A stretch of 63,636 bases of DNA from Candidatus Stahliibacteriota bacterium. Its GTDB lineage: Bacteria; Hydrothermota; Tepidihabitantia; B3-TA06. The notes under the pieces were generated by a model. That model saw only the letters and a list, made by a program, of their open reading frames with translations, ran no database searches and had not been told where the DNA came from. Each line of letters starts with the position of its first letter. The stretch's first letter is position 1. The position numbers and the translations under genes are program-made. Where the stretch lies: the NCBI GenBank assembly GCA_004375895.1, contig SOJW01000045.1, forward strand, positions 1 to 63,636, in the 5' to 3' direction. This document shows positions 16,470-25,029 of the stretch, in pieces.

Positions 16470-17344
16470 TGGCGATATTTGTAGATGAGAATACGCGTGT
16501 CCTGGTCCAGGGGATCACCGGACGTGACGGCCTGTTCCATGCTGGGAAGATGCGCGAATACGGCACCCAGGTAGCAGGCGGTGTGACGCCTGGCAAGGGT
16601 TCTCAGACGGTGGAGGGATTTGAGGTATTCGACTCCATGCACGAGGCGGTGCAGCGGACCGGGGCCAACACCTCGGTTATCTTCGTTCCGCAGCGTTTTG
16701 CTGCCGATGCGATCATAGAGGCCGCCGACGCCGGGATCAAGCTGGTCGTATGCATCAGTGAAGGGATACCAGTTATCGACATGTTGCGTGTTGTGAGCTA
16801 TCTTGCCAAGAAGGGGACCAGGCTCATCGGCCCCAACTGTCCCGGGGTCATCTCTCCAGGGAAGTCCAAGGTTGGCATCCTTCCCGGCCAGATCTTCGCA
16901 CCTGGAAAGATCGGTGTCGTCTCACGCTCAGGCACCTTAACCTACGAGATAGTGAGCCACATCACAAAGTCCGGGCTCGGTCAGTCGACCTGCGTGGGTG
17001 TAGGCGGCGACCCTGTGACAGGCTCGAACTTCCTGGACGTTCTTGAGCTTTTCCGCGACGATGCGGAAACCGAAGCGGTGGCGCTTGTGGGCGAGATCGG
17101 CGGCTCCGACGAGGAAGAGGCGGCCCGCTTCATAAAACAAGAGCTTGGCAAACCGGCTGTTGCGTTCATCGCAGGTCGCACCGCTCCCAAAGGCAAACGC
17201 ATGGGACACGCAGGTGCCATCATCTCCGGTTCGTCGGGAACCGCCGAGGAGAAGGTGGAAACACTCAACGCGGCGGGCGTACCGGTCGCCGAAGAACCTG
17301 CCCAGATCGCAACGCTACTTAAGGAAAGGTTGCATGAAGCTTAA
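16469..17344 (+). CDS. sucD: Succinyl-CoA synthetase, alpha subunit
   Basis: Partner of sucC: binds CoA and carries the phosphohistidine intermediate. 291 residues from the ATG that overlaps the sucC stop (TGATG). CoA-binding Rossmann part with [11 protein letters not shown] and [18 protein letters not shown], and the active His in GHAGAIISG (near residue 247). Complete. An upstream GTG three bases earlier is less likely. The ferredoxin gene starts inside its end (11-bp overlap). Confidence 0.94.
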   Translation: MAIFVDENTRVLVQGITGRDGLFHAGKMREYGTQVAGGVTPGKGSQTVEGFEVFDSMHEAVQRTGANTSVIFVPQRFAADAIIEAADAGIKLVVCISEGIPVIDMLRVVSYLAKKGTRLIGPNCPGVISPGKSKVGILPGQIFAPGKIGVVSRSGTLTYEIVSHITKSGLGQSTCVGVGGDPVTGSNFLDVLELFRDDAETEAVALVGEIGGSDEEEAARFIKQELGKPAVAFIAGRTAPKGKRMGHAGAIISGSSGTAEEKVETLNAAGVPVAEEPAQIATLLKERLHEA

Positions 17345-17585
17345 ACGTAAGGCATTCCCCGTAACCACGATAGAGGAGCCCAAGGGGTTCATTTATATCT
17401 ACCCGGATCTATGCAAGGGCTGCGATTTGTGCGTGGTGCTTTGCCCCAAGGATATCCTGGCTCTGGGTGACGATCTCAAGGTTCACGTGGTAAACCCCAC
17501 CGATTGCATCGCCTGTTATCTGTGCGAGTGGAACTGTCCTGACTTTGCGATCTTTATCGAGAAGAAGGAGAAGAAGGAGTCATGA
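17334..17585 (+). CDS. korD: Ferredoxin subunit of 2-oxoacid:ferredoxin oxidoreductase
   Basis: 83 residues with two 4Fe-4S motifs, [12 protein letters not shown] and [12 protein letters not shown], as in the delta subunit of four-subunit OFORs. ATG at 17334 has AAGGAAAGG just upstream; longer in-frame starts would lie within sucD. It passes electrons from the ThDP subunit to soluble ferredoxin. Overlaps sucD at the start and korA at the end (ATGA). Confidence 0.9.
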   Translation: MKLKRKAFPVTTIEEPKGFIYIYPDLCKGCDLCVVLCPKDILALGDDLKVHVVNPTDCIACYLCEWNCPDFAIFIEKKEKKES

Positions 17586-18682
17586 GGAGGCTGGTTTCAG
17601 GTAACGAGGCCTGTGCTGAGGCGGCACTTCGTGCCGGTATCCGGTTCTTCGGTGGGTATCCTATAACCCCTTCAACCGAGATCGCGGAGCTTATGGCCGA
17701 GGAGCTTCCTCGAGTAGGCGGTGTTTTCATCCAGATGGAGGACGAGATTGCCTCGATCATGGCGATTATCGGTGCTTCGGCGGCCGGTGTTCCTTCGATG
17801 ACCGCCACCTCAGGTCCCGGCTTCTCACTCATGCAGGAGGGCATAGGCTATGCGGCGATGACCGAGGTGGCGGTGGTGGTGGTGAACGTGATGCGCGGCG
17901 GCCCGGCAACAGGCCTGCCCACAAAGGGATCGCAGGCAGACTTTCAGCAGGCACGCTGGGGAACGCACGGCGATCACCCGGTTGTGGCACTTACACCGAG
18001 AGGTGTGCAGGAGTGTTTCACCCTCACACTGCGGGCGGTGGAGATCTCGCAAAGGCTGCGGGTACCGGTCATTCTGCTCATGGATGAGTTCATAGGCCAC
18101 ATGCGAGAGATCGTGTCTTTCCCTGAAAAGGTTGAGGTCTATCACAGGCAGAAGCCCCGTGTTGCTCCCTCCGAATACATCCACTACGCCCCCGACAACA
18201 ACTACAACGCTCCTTACGCAAGTTTCGGCGAGGGGTACGCTATTCATTTTAGTGGTCTTAACCACCGTTCAGACGGCTTTCCCATCAACGACGCACCCAC
18301 TATCCGCTGGAACAACGAGCGCTTACGTGCCAAGATAGAAGATAACCTCGCCTACCTTGAAGACAACTACGTTGACGACGATCCCGACGCCGACACCCTG
18401 ATAGTGGCCTTCGGTTCGGCTGCACGTAGTGCCTACGAGGCGAAGCTTTTGACCGATAAACCGATTGCCTACATCCGGGCACTTACCGTCTGGCCCTTCC
18501 CGGACGCCACCGTCCGCAGACTCGCCAAGGGGCGCAAGCGGGTTGTAGTGCCTGAGATGAACGAAGGCCAGCTCGCAAGGGAGGTCGAGCGGTGTATAGG
18601 TACAGATACCGAGCTTGTCTCAGTTACACGCAACGACGGCTCGATGCTTACCCCGAAAGAGGTTCTGGAGGCGCTGCGATGA
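17582..18682 (+). CDS. korA: 2-oxoacid (probably 2-oxoglutarate):ferredoxin oxidoreductase, alpha subunit
   Basis: 366 residues. N-terminal GNEACAEAALRAG and FFGGYPITPSTEIAE, then QMEDEIASIMAIIGASAAG and TSGPGFSLMQEGIGYA are diagnostic of the KorA branch. The enzyme oxidatively decarboxylates the 2-oxoacid to acyl-CoA and reduces ferredoxin. Linkage to sucCD argues for 2-oxoglutarate, giving succinyl-CoA. Overlaps korD (ATGA) and korB (4 bp). Confidence 0.92.
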   Translation: MRRLVSGNEACAEAALRAGIRFFGGYPITPSTEIAELMAEELPRVGGVFIQMEDEIASIMAIIGASAAGVPSMTATSGPGFSLMQEGIGYAAMTEVAVVVVNVMRGGPATGLPTKGSQADFQQARWGTHGDHPVVALTPRGVQECFTLTLRAVEISQRLRVPVILLMDEFIGHMREIVSFPEKVEVYHRQKPRVAPSEYIHYAPDNNYNAPYASFGEGYAIHFSGLNHRSDGFPINDAPTIRWNNERLRAKIEDNLAYLEDNYVDDDPDADTLIVAFGSAARSAYEAKLLTDKPIAYIRALTVWPFPDATVRRLAKGRKRVVVPEMNEGQLAREVERCIGTDTELVSVTRNDGSMLTPKEVLEALR

Positions 18683-19536
18683 CACCAGCTAAAGCATCCA
18701 GCAGGAAGACCTCTTTCAGCCCCATGATCCATTCCTATCTCAGGATGGATGAGCGCTTCCCTCACGTCTGGTGCCCTGGCTGCGGGATAGGGATAGTGTT
18801 CGGCGCATTGATTCATGCGGTCCACGAACTCAAGATCCCCAAAAAGAAGCTGCTTCTGGCGTCGGGTATTGGCTGCACCTCCCGCATGCCAGGCTATCTG
18901 GATGCAGATACCTTCCACGTTCTTCACGGCAGGGCACTTGCCGCGGCCACCGGTGTGAAGCTTGCACGGCCCGATATGGAGGTTGTAGTTGTGGGTGGGG
19001 ACGGGGATATGCTTGCTATCGGCGGCAACCACTTCATTCATACGGCGCGGCGCAACATAGGGATGACGTGTATTGTGCTTAACAACTACAACTATGCGAT
19101 GACCGGTGGTCAGCAGTCACCCACCACCCCGCGGGATATGTTCGCCACCACGGCTCCTTACGGGGCCATTGATGATCCTGTCGATGCCTGCCTGCTTGCT
19201 TCGGGTGCGGGTGCCGCTTTTGTCGCACGCACCACCACCTACAACTTCGTGCAGCTTAAACGCCTCATCAAGACCGCGCTTTCCCGTAAGGGTTTTAGAC
19301 TGCTAGAGGTAGTAGCACAATGCCCCACGATCTTTGGGCGCTTGAACCGCATCCCTACGCCCAAGGACCTGGTTACCTGGATCAAAGCTCATACCGTGAC
19401 ACTGGAGGCGGCGAAGAAGATGGATGCAAAGGAGCTTGAGGATAAGGTCGTTACCGGGGTGTTTGTGGACCGCGAGGTAGAGGAATACAGCGAGCGCTAC
19501 GCTCGCCTGGTTAAGAAGGTTCGCAATGCGCACTGA
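18679..19536 (+). CDS. korB: 2-oxoacid:ferredoxin oxidoreductase, beta subunit (ThDP-binding)
   Basis: 285 residues from the ATG at 18679, which overlaps the korA stop; the longer frame upstream is inside korA. Contains WCPGCGIG, LLLASGIGCTSRMPGY, and the ThDP/Mg motif GDGDMLAIGGNHFIH...NNYNYAMTGGQ. Cys positions near the N-terminus and C-terminus could ligate an FeS cluster as in homologues. Catalyses decarboxylation. Overlaps korC by 11 bp. Confidence 0.93.
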   Translation: MTPAKASSRKTSFSPMIHSYLRMDERFPHVWCPGCGIGIVFGALIHAVHELKIPKKKLLLASGIGCTSRMPGYLDADTFHVLHGRALAAATGVKLARPDMEVVVVGGDGDMLAIGGNHFIHTARRNIGMTCIVLNNYNYAMTGGQQSPTTPRDMFATTAPYGAIDDPVDACLLASGAGAAFVARTTTYNFVQLKRLIKTALSRKGFRLLEVVAQCPTIFGRLNRIPTPKDLVTWIKAHTVTLEAAKKMDAKELEDKVVTGVFVDREVEEYSERYARLVKKVRNAH

Positions 19537-20071
19537 GGTAAGGCTTTCTGGCAGAGGTGGGCAGGGACTTATTCTGGCAGGTATAGTTCTGGCTGAGGCC
19601 TGCGGGGTCTACGAAGAAAAGGAGGTGGTACAAACCCAAAGCTACGGACCTGAGGCCCGAGGTGGTGCCTCCCGCTCAGAGGTTGTTATCTCCGATCAGC
19701 AAATACGTTACCCACGGGCTTACGACCCCGATATCCTGGTTGCACTATCCCAGCCCGCCTTCGATCGCTTCGCACCACAGGTGAAGAAGAAGGGCCTTAT
19801 ATTTGCCGATTCGTTCTATGTCCATACCGATCGCAAGGATGTAATACTTATGCCCTTTTCAGAGACCGCCCGCGAGGAGCTGGGCCGAGAGGTCGTAACA
19901 AACGTGCTTATGCTCGGCGTGCTTTCGGCTGCCACCGGCATAGTTAAGCTTGATTCCTTAAAGAAGGCCATAAAGCACCGTGTGCGCAGGGCATTTGTGG
20001 AGCTTAACCTGCAAGCCCTGGATGTGGGCTTCAAGCTCGGTCAAGAGGAATGGAGAAAACGCTCCTCATAA
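19526..20071 (+). CDS. korC: 2-oxoacid:ferredoxin oxidoreductase, gamma subunit
   Basis: 181 residues with the N-terminal GRGGQGLILAGIVLAEA, QSYGPEARGGASRSEVVIS and later NVLMLGVLSA, all hallmarks of the gamma (catalytic domain PFAM POR) subunit that binds CoA. Start ATG inside korB end; its own end overlaps ndk by 22 bp, so the whole operon is tightly coupled. Confidence 0.92.
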   Translation: MRTEVRLSGRGGQGLILAGIVLAEACGVYEEKEVVQTQSYGPEARGGASRSEVVISDQQIRYPRAYDPDILVALSQPAFDRFAPQVKKKGLIFADSFYVHTDRKDVILMPFSETAREELGREVVTNVLMLGVLSAATGIVKLDSLKKAIKHRVRRAFVELNLQALDVGFKLGQEEWRKRSS

Positions 20072-20466
20072 TCAAACCCGACGTTGTTGCCCGGTATAAA
20101 ACCGGAGAGATACTGGCTCGATTGGAGAAGGAGGGCTTTACGATCCTTGGTCTAAAGCACCTTGTGCTTTCTCCCCAGGCGGCTGAGCTCTTCTACCATA
20201 TGCACGAGGGCAAGGAGTTTTTTGAGGAGCTCATAGACTTCATCACCTACGGCCCCATCATCGTCTGTTGTTTGGGTCGTGAGAATGCCGTGCGATATTT
20301 AAGAGAGATAGTGGGTGACACCGATCCCTCTAAAGCCAAGCCCGGCACCCTGCGCGCAATCTACGGTACCGACACCCGGCACAACGGGGTGCACGCCACA
20401 AGCCCGGATGAAAATCCCTTGCGTGAGGTGCACTTCTTCTTCTCTACTCACGAACTTCTTTCTTGA
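20050..20466 (+). CDS. ndk: Nucleoside diphosphate kinase
   Basis: Exchanges the gamma-phosphate among nucleotides through a phosphohistidine. 138 residues: EKTLLIIKPDVV at the start, the active His in NGVHATSPDENPLREV (canonical NxVHGSDS, here the Gly-Ser is Ala-Thr), and C-terminal FFF. Operon position behind sucCD suggests it distributes the NTP made by succinyl-CoA synthetase. ATG lies inside korC with AAGAGG just upstream. Confidence 0.93.
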   Translation: MEKTLLIIKPDVVARYKTGEILARLEKEGFTILGLKHLVLSPQAAELFYHMHEGKEFFEELIDFITYGPIIVCCLGRENAVRYLREIVGDTDPSKAKPGTLRAIYGTDTRHNGVHATSPDENPLREVHFFFSTHELLS

Positions 20467-20477
20467 GAGGAGGTTTA

Positions 20478-20939
20478 ATGTTTGCTAAGACCTTCAAGCG
20501 TGGGCTCTTGCCTCCAGTTGTAGCTGTCCTGCTTGTCCTTGCGACTTTCTGCGAGGTGCCTGTCTACACCGACGACTACGAGCCTAACGATACCTTTGAG
20601 GATGCTGCACTTATCTCTCTGGGAACAATCACAGCAACCATAGAGCCTGAAGAGGACGAGGATTATTATCAAGTTAACATCGGTGGCGCGGACTCGCTTA
20701 TGCTCATCTACCGGTTGACGGTGCCTTCCGTATTGATGCCTGAGATTACCTTCTACAGCTCCACGCAGAAATTTCTGGACAGAAATCGCGCGGATGCCGC
20801 CGGAGAGGCTATCCATGACTCGCTGCGTGTTGCACCCGGGGAGGTTGTCCTGAGGATTCGTTCCTTCAACTACGAAGCATCGGAGGCAAGCTACACGCTG
20901 GTGCTTTCCACCTCAACCGCCGTAGCCCTGGGCAACTAA
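20478..20939 (+). CDS. Secreted PPC-like domain protein
   Basis: 153 residues from ATG at 20478 with GAGAGGAGG eight bases upstream; an upstream in-frame start is not needed. Signal peptide (LLPPVVAVLLVLATFC), then DDYEPNDTFEDAALISLGT...EDEDYYQVNIGGADSLML and a C-terminal SYTLVLS: the pattern of bacterial pre-peptidase C-terminal (PPC) beta-sandwich domains, which bind polysaccharide or protein surfaces. Eleven bases after ndk, so probably in the same transcript, though functionally unrelated. Unique role unknown. Confidence 0.65.
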   Translation: MFAKTFKRGLLPPVVAVLLVLATFCEVPVYTDDYEPNDTFEDAALISLGTITATIEPEEDEDYYQVNIGGADSLMLIYRLTVPSVLMPEITFYSSTQKFLDRNRADAAGEAIHDSLRVAPGEVVLRIRSFNYEASEASYTLVLSTSTAVALGN

Positions 20940-21008
20940 GTCTTAAAAAAGTTTAGTCTCCCTAAGACTAATTCTATAGGGTGGAAGGATCGCGGGTGTG
21001 TTTCAGAG

Positions 21009-21893
21009 CTATCTAGGAATACCTCTAACGGCCAGATGCGCTACGATGGAGAGTCCTGCTCCAAGCCATAGTAGAGCTTTTAGAATCGGCCCAGGGCGCT
21101 TGTGTTTAACAAGATAACGGTATATCCCCTTGTAGTGATGGATCTTAACGTAAGACCGATTGGTAGCTGGAACGTTCTCCCCCCCCTGATGCAGGGCGAC
21201 CGTTTCGGGAACGAACCACGTTTCCCAACCTGCGTCAGCCGCACGTTTGCAGAAGTCCGTATCCTCCACATAGAAAAAGAAACCTTCGTCGAACCCCTCC
21301 AGCTTGCGGAACACGTTGGCACGTACCATGAGGAACATACCGGCACATACCTCTACCTGTTGGGTTTTATTTAGATCGATATCCTTGTAGAGATAGTAAC
21401 GACTCCACCGGTTGCCTGGGAATAGTTTGGTGAGGAGAGTGCGGCGTCCGAATAAGAAACTGGAGTAGTTTGGAAAACGGCGCAGTGTTTCCTGTATGAG
21501 ACCGGTAGGATAAAGAATCCGCCCCGATGCAATAGCCCGGCTTTTATCTGCAAGCAAAAACTTCACTGCAGCGCGATAGCCTGCTTCAACGATCTCCGCG
21601 TCTTGGTTCAGGAACAAAAGCACCTTCCCGCGTGCGAGTTCGGCTCCCCGGTTGCATGCGTAGGCAAAGCCGGTGTTACGTCCAAGGAAGATAAAGCGTG
21701 CGCGTGGGAAGCGCTCTCGTGCCTCCTGCAGGCTTTCCTCTTTTGACCCGTTGTCAACCACGATTACCTCTGTCCCCTTGCGAGGGATTGAGGCAAGACA
21801 TCGCTCAAGCAGTTTCCCGGGGTTATACGCAGGGATTATGACGGAGACAATGGGGGTGGGGTTTTTTCTAGATCGAGGAGTGCTGGCTGCCAC
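21009..21893 (-). CDS. Glycosyltransferase family 2 (rhamnosyltransferase-like)
   Basis: Transfers sugars from nucleotide donors in surface polysaccharide synthesis. GT-A fold: VSVIIPAYNPGKLLERCLASI, VIVVDNGS, GRNTGFAYACNRGAELARG, the metal site NQDAE, and FDEGFFFYVEDTDFCKRAADAGW near the C-terminal half, which is typical of WbbL-like rhamnosyltransferases. A C-terminal hydrophobic segment (ILKALLWLGAGLSIVAHL) may anchor it. GTG start with GGAG upstream, ten bases behind the DPM1-like gene, so both are co-transcribed. Confidence 0.82.
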   Translation of the reverse strand: MAASTPRSRKNPTPIVSVIIPAYNPGKLLERCLASIPRKGTEVIVVDNGSKEESLQEARERFPRARFIFLGRNTGFAYACNRGAELARGKVLLFLNQDAEIVEAGYRAAVKFLLADKSRAIASGRILYPTGLIQETLRRFPNYSSFLFGRRTLLTKLFPGNRWSRYYLYKDIDLNKTQQVEVCAGMFLMVRANVFRKLEGFDEGFFFYVEDTDFCKRAADAGWETWFVPETVALHQGGENVPATNRSYVKIHHYKGIYRYLVKHKRPGPILKALLWLGAGLSIVAHLAVRGIPR

Positions 21894-21902
21894 GAGCTAA
21901 CG

Positions 21903-22649
21903 TCATCTCCACAGGTTCCACAATCCCAAGCGGGGAACAAGGAAAAGCGCCTGCCAGATGATGCGTCTGTTAAGCTTGGAGACCCCAACGCGTCGGTCTT
22001 GGAAGATTATCGGGATCTCACGCACACGAAAACCGGCACGCCATACGCGGTAGTCGATCTCTATCTGGAATCCGTAGCCGTCTGCGGTGATATCATCGAG
22101 GTGGATGTGGCGGAACACCTCGGTTCGGTAGCACTTGTATCCTGCGGTCATATCATTGATGGGTGTGCCCGTGCCGAAGCGGGCGTAGATGTTGGCGTAG
22201 TGGGACAGCAGCATCCTTTTGGGCGGCCAGTCTACTATCGCGCCGCCGGAGACGTAACGGGAGCCGATCACCAGATCAGCCCCCCTCTCTAGCTCGGCCA
22301 CTAACCGCGGGAGATCATGCGGATTGTGCGAGAAGTCGGCATCCATCTCGAACGCGTAGTCGTAGCCCCGATCAAGCGCCCAGCCGAATCCCAGGATGTA
22401 TGCCGTGCCTAAGCCCAGCTTGCTCTCGCGCTCCAGGAGGTGAAGCCTGGAGTCGTTCCTCATTTTTTCCTTCACCACCTCAGCCGTACCGTCAGGGGAT
22501 GCATCGTCGATAACCAATACATCCGCCTGGGGCAGATTTTCGTGCACCGCATCGATTATCCCGTAGCGGGAAGGATCGCGCCTGCCGCCTGAGCGTGAAA
22601 CGATGTTCTCACGCTCATCATAAGTAGGAATAATCACCACTCCTTGCAT
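21903..22649 (-). CDS. Dolichol-phosphate mannosyltransferase-like glycosyltransferase (GT2)
   Basis: Transfers a hexose from a nucleotide donor to a polyprenyl phosphate. Motifs: IIPTYDERENI, ADVLVIDDASPDGT, GLGTAYILGFGWAL, MDADFSHNPHDLPRL, and YGFQIEIDYR. No C-terminal membrane segments, so it is the soluble DPM1 type. Residues ~17-30 (SRSGGRRDPSRYG) are an insertion relative to usual DPM1 proteins, which go directly from ERENI into the helix. No Shine-Dalgarno; a consensus promoter sits directly against the ATG. Confidence 0.85.
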   Translation of the reverse strand: MQGVVIIPTYDERENIVSRSGGRRDPSRYGIIDAVHENLPQADVLVIDDASPDGTAEVVKEKMRNDSRLHLLERESKLGLGTAYILGFGWALDRGYDYAFEMDADFSHNPHDLPRLVAELERGADLVIGSRYVSGGAIVDWPPKRMLLSHYANIYARFGTGTPINDMTAGYKCYRTEVFRHIHLDDITADGYGFQIEIDYRVWRAGFRVREIPIIFQDRRVGVSKLNRRIIWQALFLVPRLGLWNLWR

Positions 22650-22657
22650 ACTTAAGT

Positions 22658-22686
22658 ATTATATCCGAATCCAGTGGTTTTGTCAA
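22658..22686 (-). promoter_or_regulatory. Consensus promoter directly upstream of the DPM1-like ATG
   Basis: Minus strand TTGACA (22681-22686), spacer 17, TATAAT (22658-22663); eight bases separate the -10 from the ATG at 22649. The transcript would have about two leader bases. Confidence 0.8.
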
Positions 22687-22810
22687 TTCTTAAGGGTGTG
22701 TTGCAATGGGAGGCATTCGGGATCCGCAGGCGTCTTCGTTTTCGGACGGACCGGGGCGAGGAGTATGATGGCTATGTTGAGCCCAGTCACAGGATGGATG
22801 ATGAGTGCTT

Positions 22811-23173
22811 CTACCACTCCTCTAGCCCGGTGATCGTAAGGTTAGCTTGGAGTTCTGCCAACCGTTTGAGTGTATCGCGGATCGCCCAGCTCTCGCCCCA
22901 CGGCATCTGGGTGTCAAAGATCACGTCTATCCTGCGCGGGGTACGCACCTTTGCGTATCTTTCCCCAAGCTCCTTTAAGGAGATTTCTTCGCCGTTCAGG
23001 CTAAGCCCTTGCGAGGCAACCTGGAGTGTATCTATCGCCTCAGGCGGCGCCACTTTCCTGCGCAGCAGATACAGGCTGAGAACAAGCCCGAGGATCACAA
23101 CCAGCGATATAAGGATCTGCCTGGATAGGATCCTTGCGCGGGGCAGCCGCTCACGACGTCGTGGAATACTCAC
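22811..23173 (-). CDS. Single-pass membrane protein with ExbD/TolR-like periplasmic domain
   Basis: 120 residues from GTG at 23173. Basic N-terminus, one membrane segment (ILISLVVILGLVLSLYLL, ~16-33), then a periplasmic part GLSLNGEEISLKELGERYAKV...IDVIFDTQMPWGESWAIRDTLKRL...NLTITG. The order short strand, LNGE, Ser-Leu-xx-Leu helix, strand, helix is that of ExbD/TolR proteins, which couple proton flow to the envelope. The conserved membrane Asp of ExbD is not evident, and no ExbB is nearby, so function may differ. The longer frame upstream lacks a plausible start; promoter position supports this GTG. Confidence 0.5.
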   Translation of the reverse strand: MSIPRRRERLPRARILSRQILISLVVILGLVLSLYLLRRKVAPPEAIDTLQVASQGLSLNGEEISLKELGERYAKVRTPRRIDVIFDTQMPWGESWAIRDTLKRLAELQANLTITGLEEW

Positions 23174-23179
23174 AAATAA

Positions 23180-23207
23180 ATTATAGTCATAAATCGAAGC
23201 GGGTAAA
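23180..23207 (-). promoter_or_regulatory. Promoter placing the transcript start on the GTG of the ExbD-like gene
   Basis: Minus strand TTTACC (23202-23207), spacer 16, TATAAT (23180-23185), six bases, GTG. No Shine-Dalgarno. Confidence 0.65.
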
Positions 23208-23788
23208 GGGGGTATAATCTGTGCACCAGAAGATCCTTGCCGGGGTATGAGGTCAGGGGAGTTATTGAAAAAGCGCGACAACTTCTTGGCTGCAGAATGA
23301 ATGCGCAGACAGACTTTTTTTTACATATGGCCGGCAAGGGGGCAATCAATTCCCCATACGCGGATACTTTCTTTCAGCACGGCCAAAATCTTTGTGAGAT
23401 TGCTTCCTCGCAACGACTGATTCCTCTTAAAGGGTCACCCTGGCCGCCTACCCGACGGCCCCAGACGGTGGGATTAACAGGGCACGCTGTCCTGTCAAGG
23501 GAGGGGGAAATACATGTAAAGGCGGTCGGCTTACCATCCCCTTTCCTCGAAGGAAGACAACAGGTTTCCCTGCCGTCTTCATCTTCTTTCTTCGACCGGG
23601 GGAGAGTAAATTCCTTGCCGTCTTCTCCCTTAGACAGGCTACGAACTGCCCCCGTCGGGTAGAATAAAAGAGAGGGTGACACCTTGCACCTTAGCTGCAC
23701 GCACTTGGGTAAAGGCATGCCCCTTAGCCTCTACTGCCTAGTAACGATATATTAACCATAAATAGTATACCCCGATGACTTACGGGCT
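23208..23788. other. Repeat-rich intergenic region, no credible gene
   Basis: Open frames here have poor coding character and repeat text found elsewhere. 23480-23506 (GGGCACGCTGTCC...) recurs inverted at 38042-38068 with one mismatch. 23396-23423 resembles the GAGATTGCTT/CTCGCAACGAC repeat also present at 37860-37915. The GACGG/CCGTC-rich segments at 23450-23475 and 23645-23660 can pair. I see no RNA gene. Confidence 0.5.
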
Positions 23789-23816
23789 TGACATTCTTAC
23801 CCTTTTCACTATTATT
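23789..23816 (+). promoter_or_regulatory. Sigma70 promoter for the DUF2378-like gene
   Basis: TTGACA 23789-23794, spacer 16, TATTAT 23811-23816; start near 23823, followed by AGGAGG at 23841-23846. Confidence 0.75.
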
Positions 23817-23850
23817 TACATCCAATAAGGTTATCATTGTAGGAGGCTTC

Positions 23851-24411
23851 TTGGCAAACGTCCGTGGAAGCGCCTTTGTAGCCATAAACCAGTGGCTTTC
23901 CGGGCGTCTGAAGAGCGAAGGTTATAGAGGCTTTCTCTCTCAGATGCGGCCCCCTGTGGCGCGCGTGCTCTCCAAGGGCGAAGGATGGTCCTGGTATCCT
24001 CTGGAATATCTGAGCGAGGTTTACGAGGGCATCGCAGCTCATCTGGGGAACGGCAACGGCAAGGTTTTGGAGCATTTAGGCAGCGCAATTGCGGATGCGG
24101 AGCTTGGTGGTGCTCCCAGGTCCCGTCTGGCGTTGATTCCCATGCCGCGAGTGGTGGCCCGTATCCCCTATCTGTGGTCAAGATTCAAGGACTGCGGGGA
24201 GTTTAAGGTCCTTTCTGTGGACGAGAGGCTCAGGCAGGCGGTGCTGGTGATTTCGGGCTACGAGGGGGGCTCCCTGCACTGCTTCGTTACACGAACGTGG
24301 CTCGAGCGGGTGTGCTGGCTCCTCAGTGGGTGTAAGATTAGGGTGCGGGAGTGCTCCTGCCGCTGGAAGGAAGGGGGCGATGGCTGCTGCTGGGAACTCA
24401 GCTGGGAGTGA
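23851..24411 (+). CDS. DUF2378/TIGR02265-like protein, possibly a small-ligand or signal-sensing fold
   Basis: 186 residues starting at TTG 23851, four bases after AGGAGG; upstream in-frame starts fall inside the promoter. The layout VRGSAFVAINQWLSGRLKSEGYRGFL... WSWYPLEYLSEVYEGIAAHLGNGNGKVLEHLGSAIAD... resembles DUF2378 proteins and, more loosely, the HNOB/V4R group. The C-terminal ~40 residues hold several cysteines (CWLLSGCKIRVRECSC, CCWE), which could bind metal. Cytoplasmic. Its neighbours give no functional hint. Family call is tentative. Confidence 0.5.
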   Translation: MANVRGSAFVAINQWLSGRLKSEGYRGFLSQMRPPVARVLSKGEGWSWYPLEYLSEVYEGIAAHLGNGNGKVLEHLGSAIADAELGGAPRSRLALIPMPRVVARIPYLWSRFKDCGEFKVLSVDERLRQAVLVISGYEGGSLHCFVTRTWLERVCWLLSGCKIRVRECSCRWKEGGDGCCWELSWE

Positions 24412-24412
24412 G

Positions 24413-24530
24413 GCACCCCACAAGGTTACTCTGTAACCGTGCGGGGGCCCCGAGGAAGTGCTCCTTTTGTCCCAAAGGACACCTGTGCCACGGAGGGGTA
24501 CCTGTGCCCCGGAGGGGTAAAGGATCGCAA
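24413..24530 (+). repeat. Composite repeat (C-element plus A-element) with a 19-bp tandem duplication
   Basis: C-element at 24413-24454 has hairpin GGTTAC/GTAACC and ends GCGGGGGCCCCG; similar ones are at 27359 and 59388. A-element 24459-24530 starts TGCTCCTTTTGTCC and ends AAAGGATCGCAA. Its interior carries two 19-base copies of CCTGTGCCxCGGAGGGGTA at 24482-24500 and 24501-24519. Confidence 0.65.
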
Positions 24531-24541
24531 ATTAAGCTAAA

Positions 24542-25007
24542 GTCACCACCTATTTACTAACTCTTGACCCATTTGAAGTTTATAGATTTTACCCTGCTTC
24601 TTCCCCCTCTGAATCTCATATCTATAAGGGAACGGTGAAAGAGGAAAAGGGGGGTTGGTGTTGCGTTGGCGGTCGATATGGTAAGTCTCGCTTCTTATTA
24701 TGATGTTGCTGTCATTGTTAGTGGAGACGCCGATTTCGTTCCAGCTGTTTTAGAAGTAAAACGTAAACTTAAATGGGTTTATCAATTCTCTCTCGCCAAA
24801 GGCATCCCTCCGCGAATCTATTACCTTTCTACTGATCTAAAGACTTACGTTGATAGGTTTATTTACTTTGACGAATTGGAATTTCTCAGAGACCTCTTGG
24901 CATACGACAGAATCCCTGAAGGCCTAAAGCCGTCGATTGAGGATCGCAAGAGGGACTTACTTGAACGAACCGAAACCAAACAAACAGAATTAGGTTTGAA
25001 CGAGTAG
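24542..25007 (+). pseudogene. Frameshifted and N-terminally truncated NYN/LabA-like ribonuclease gene
   Basis: From the G-run on, the frame encodes VGVALAVDMVSLASYYDVAVIVSGDADFVPAV, the core of NYN (PIN-like, LabA/DUF88) domains with Asp residues for metal (VDMV, SGDADF). Upstream, in another frame, TYLLTLDPFEVYRFYPASS... continues to EEKG and looks like the preceding part of the same fold. Taking one G out of the six-G run at 24649-24654 joins the frames as EEKGVGVALAVDMV. The N-terminal strand with the first Asp (typically FIDGxN) is absent. So the gene is broken, or phase-variable if the N-terminus lies elsewhere. Lower GC than neighbours. Confidence 0.6.
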
Positions 25008-25029
25008 TTTCCTTCCTGTGTAATCTATT

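Noticed and set aside
20939-20970. Terminator after the PPC protein
   Set aside because: AGTCTTA/TAAGACT pairs only over 7 bp with a 17-base loop and no U-tract; too weak to call.
23237-23718. Open frames of 114-141 codons on both strands
   Set aside because: No ribosome binding sites or signal of coding; the text repeats segments found in other intergenic regions (38042, 37860), and stems cross them.
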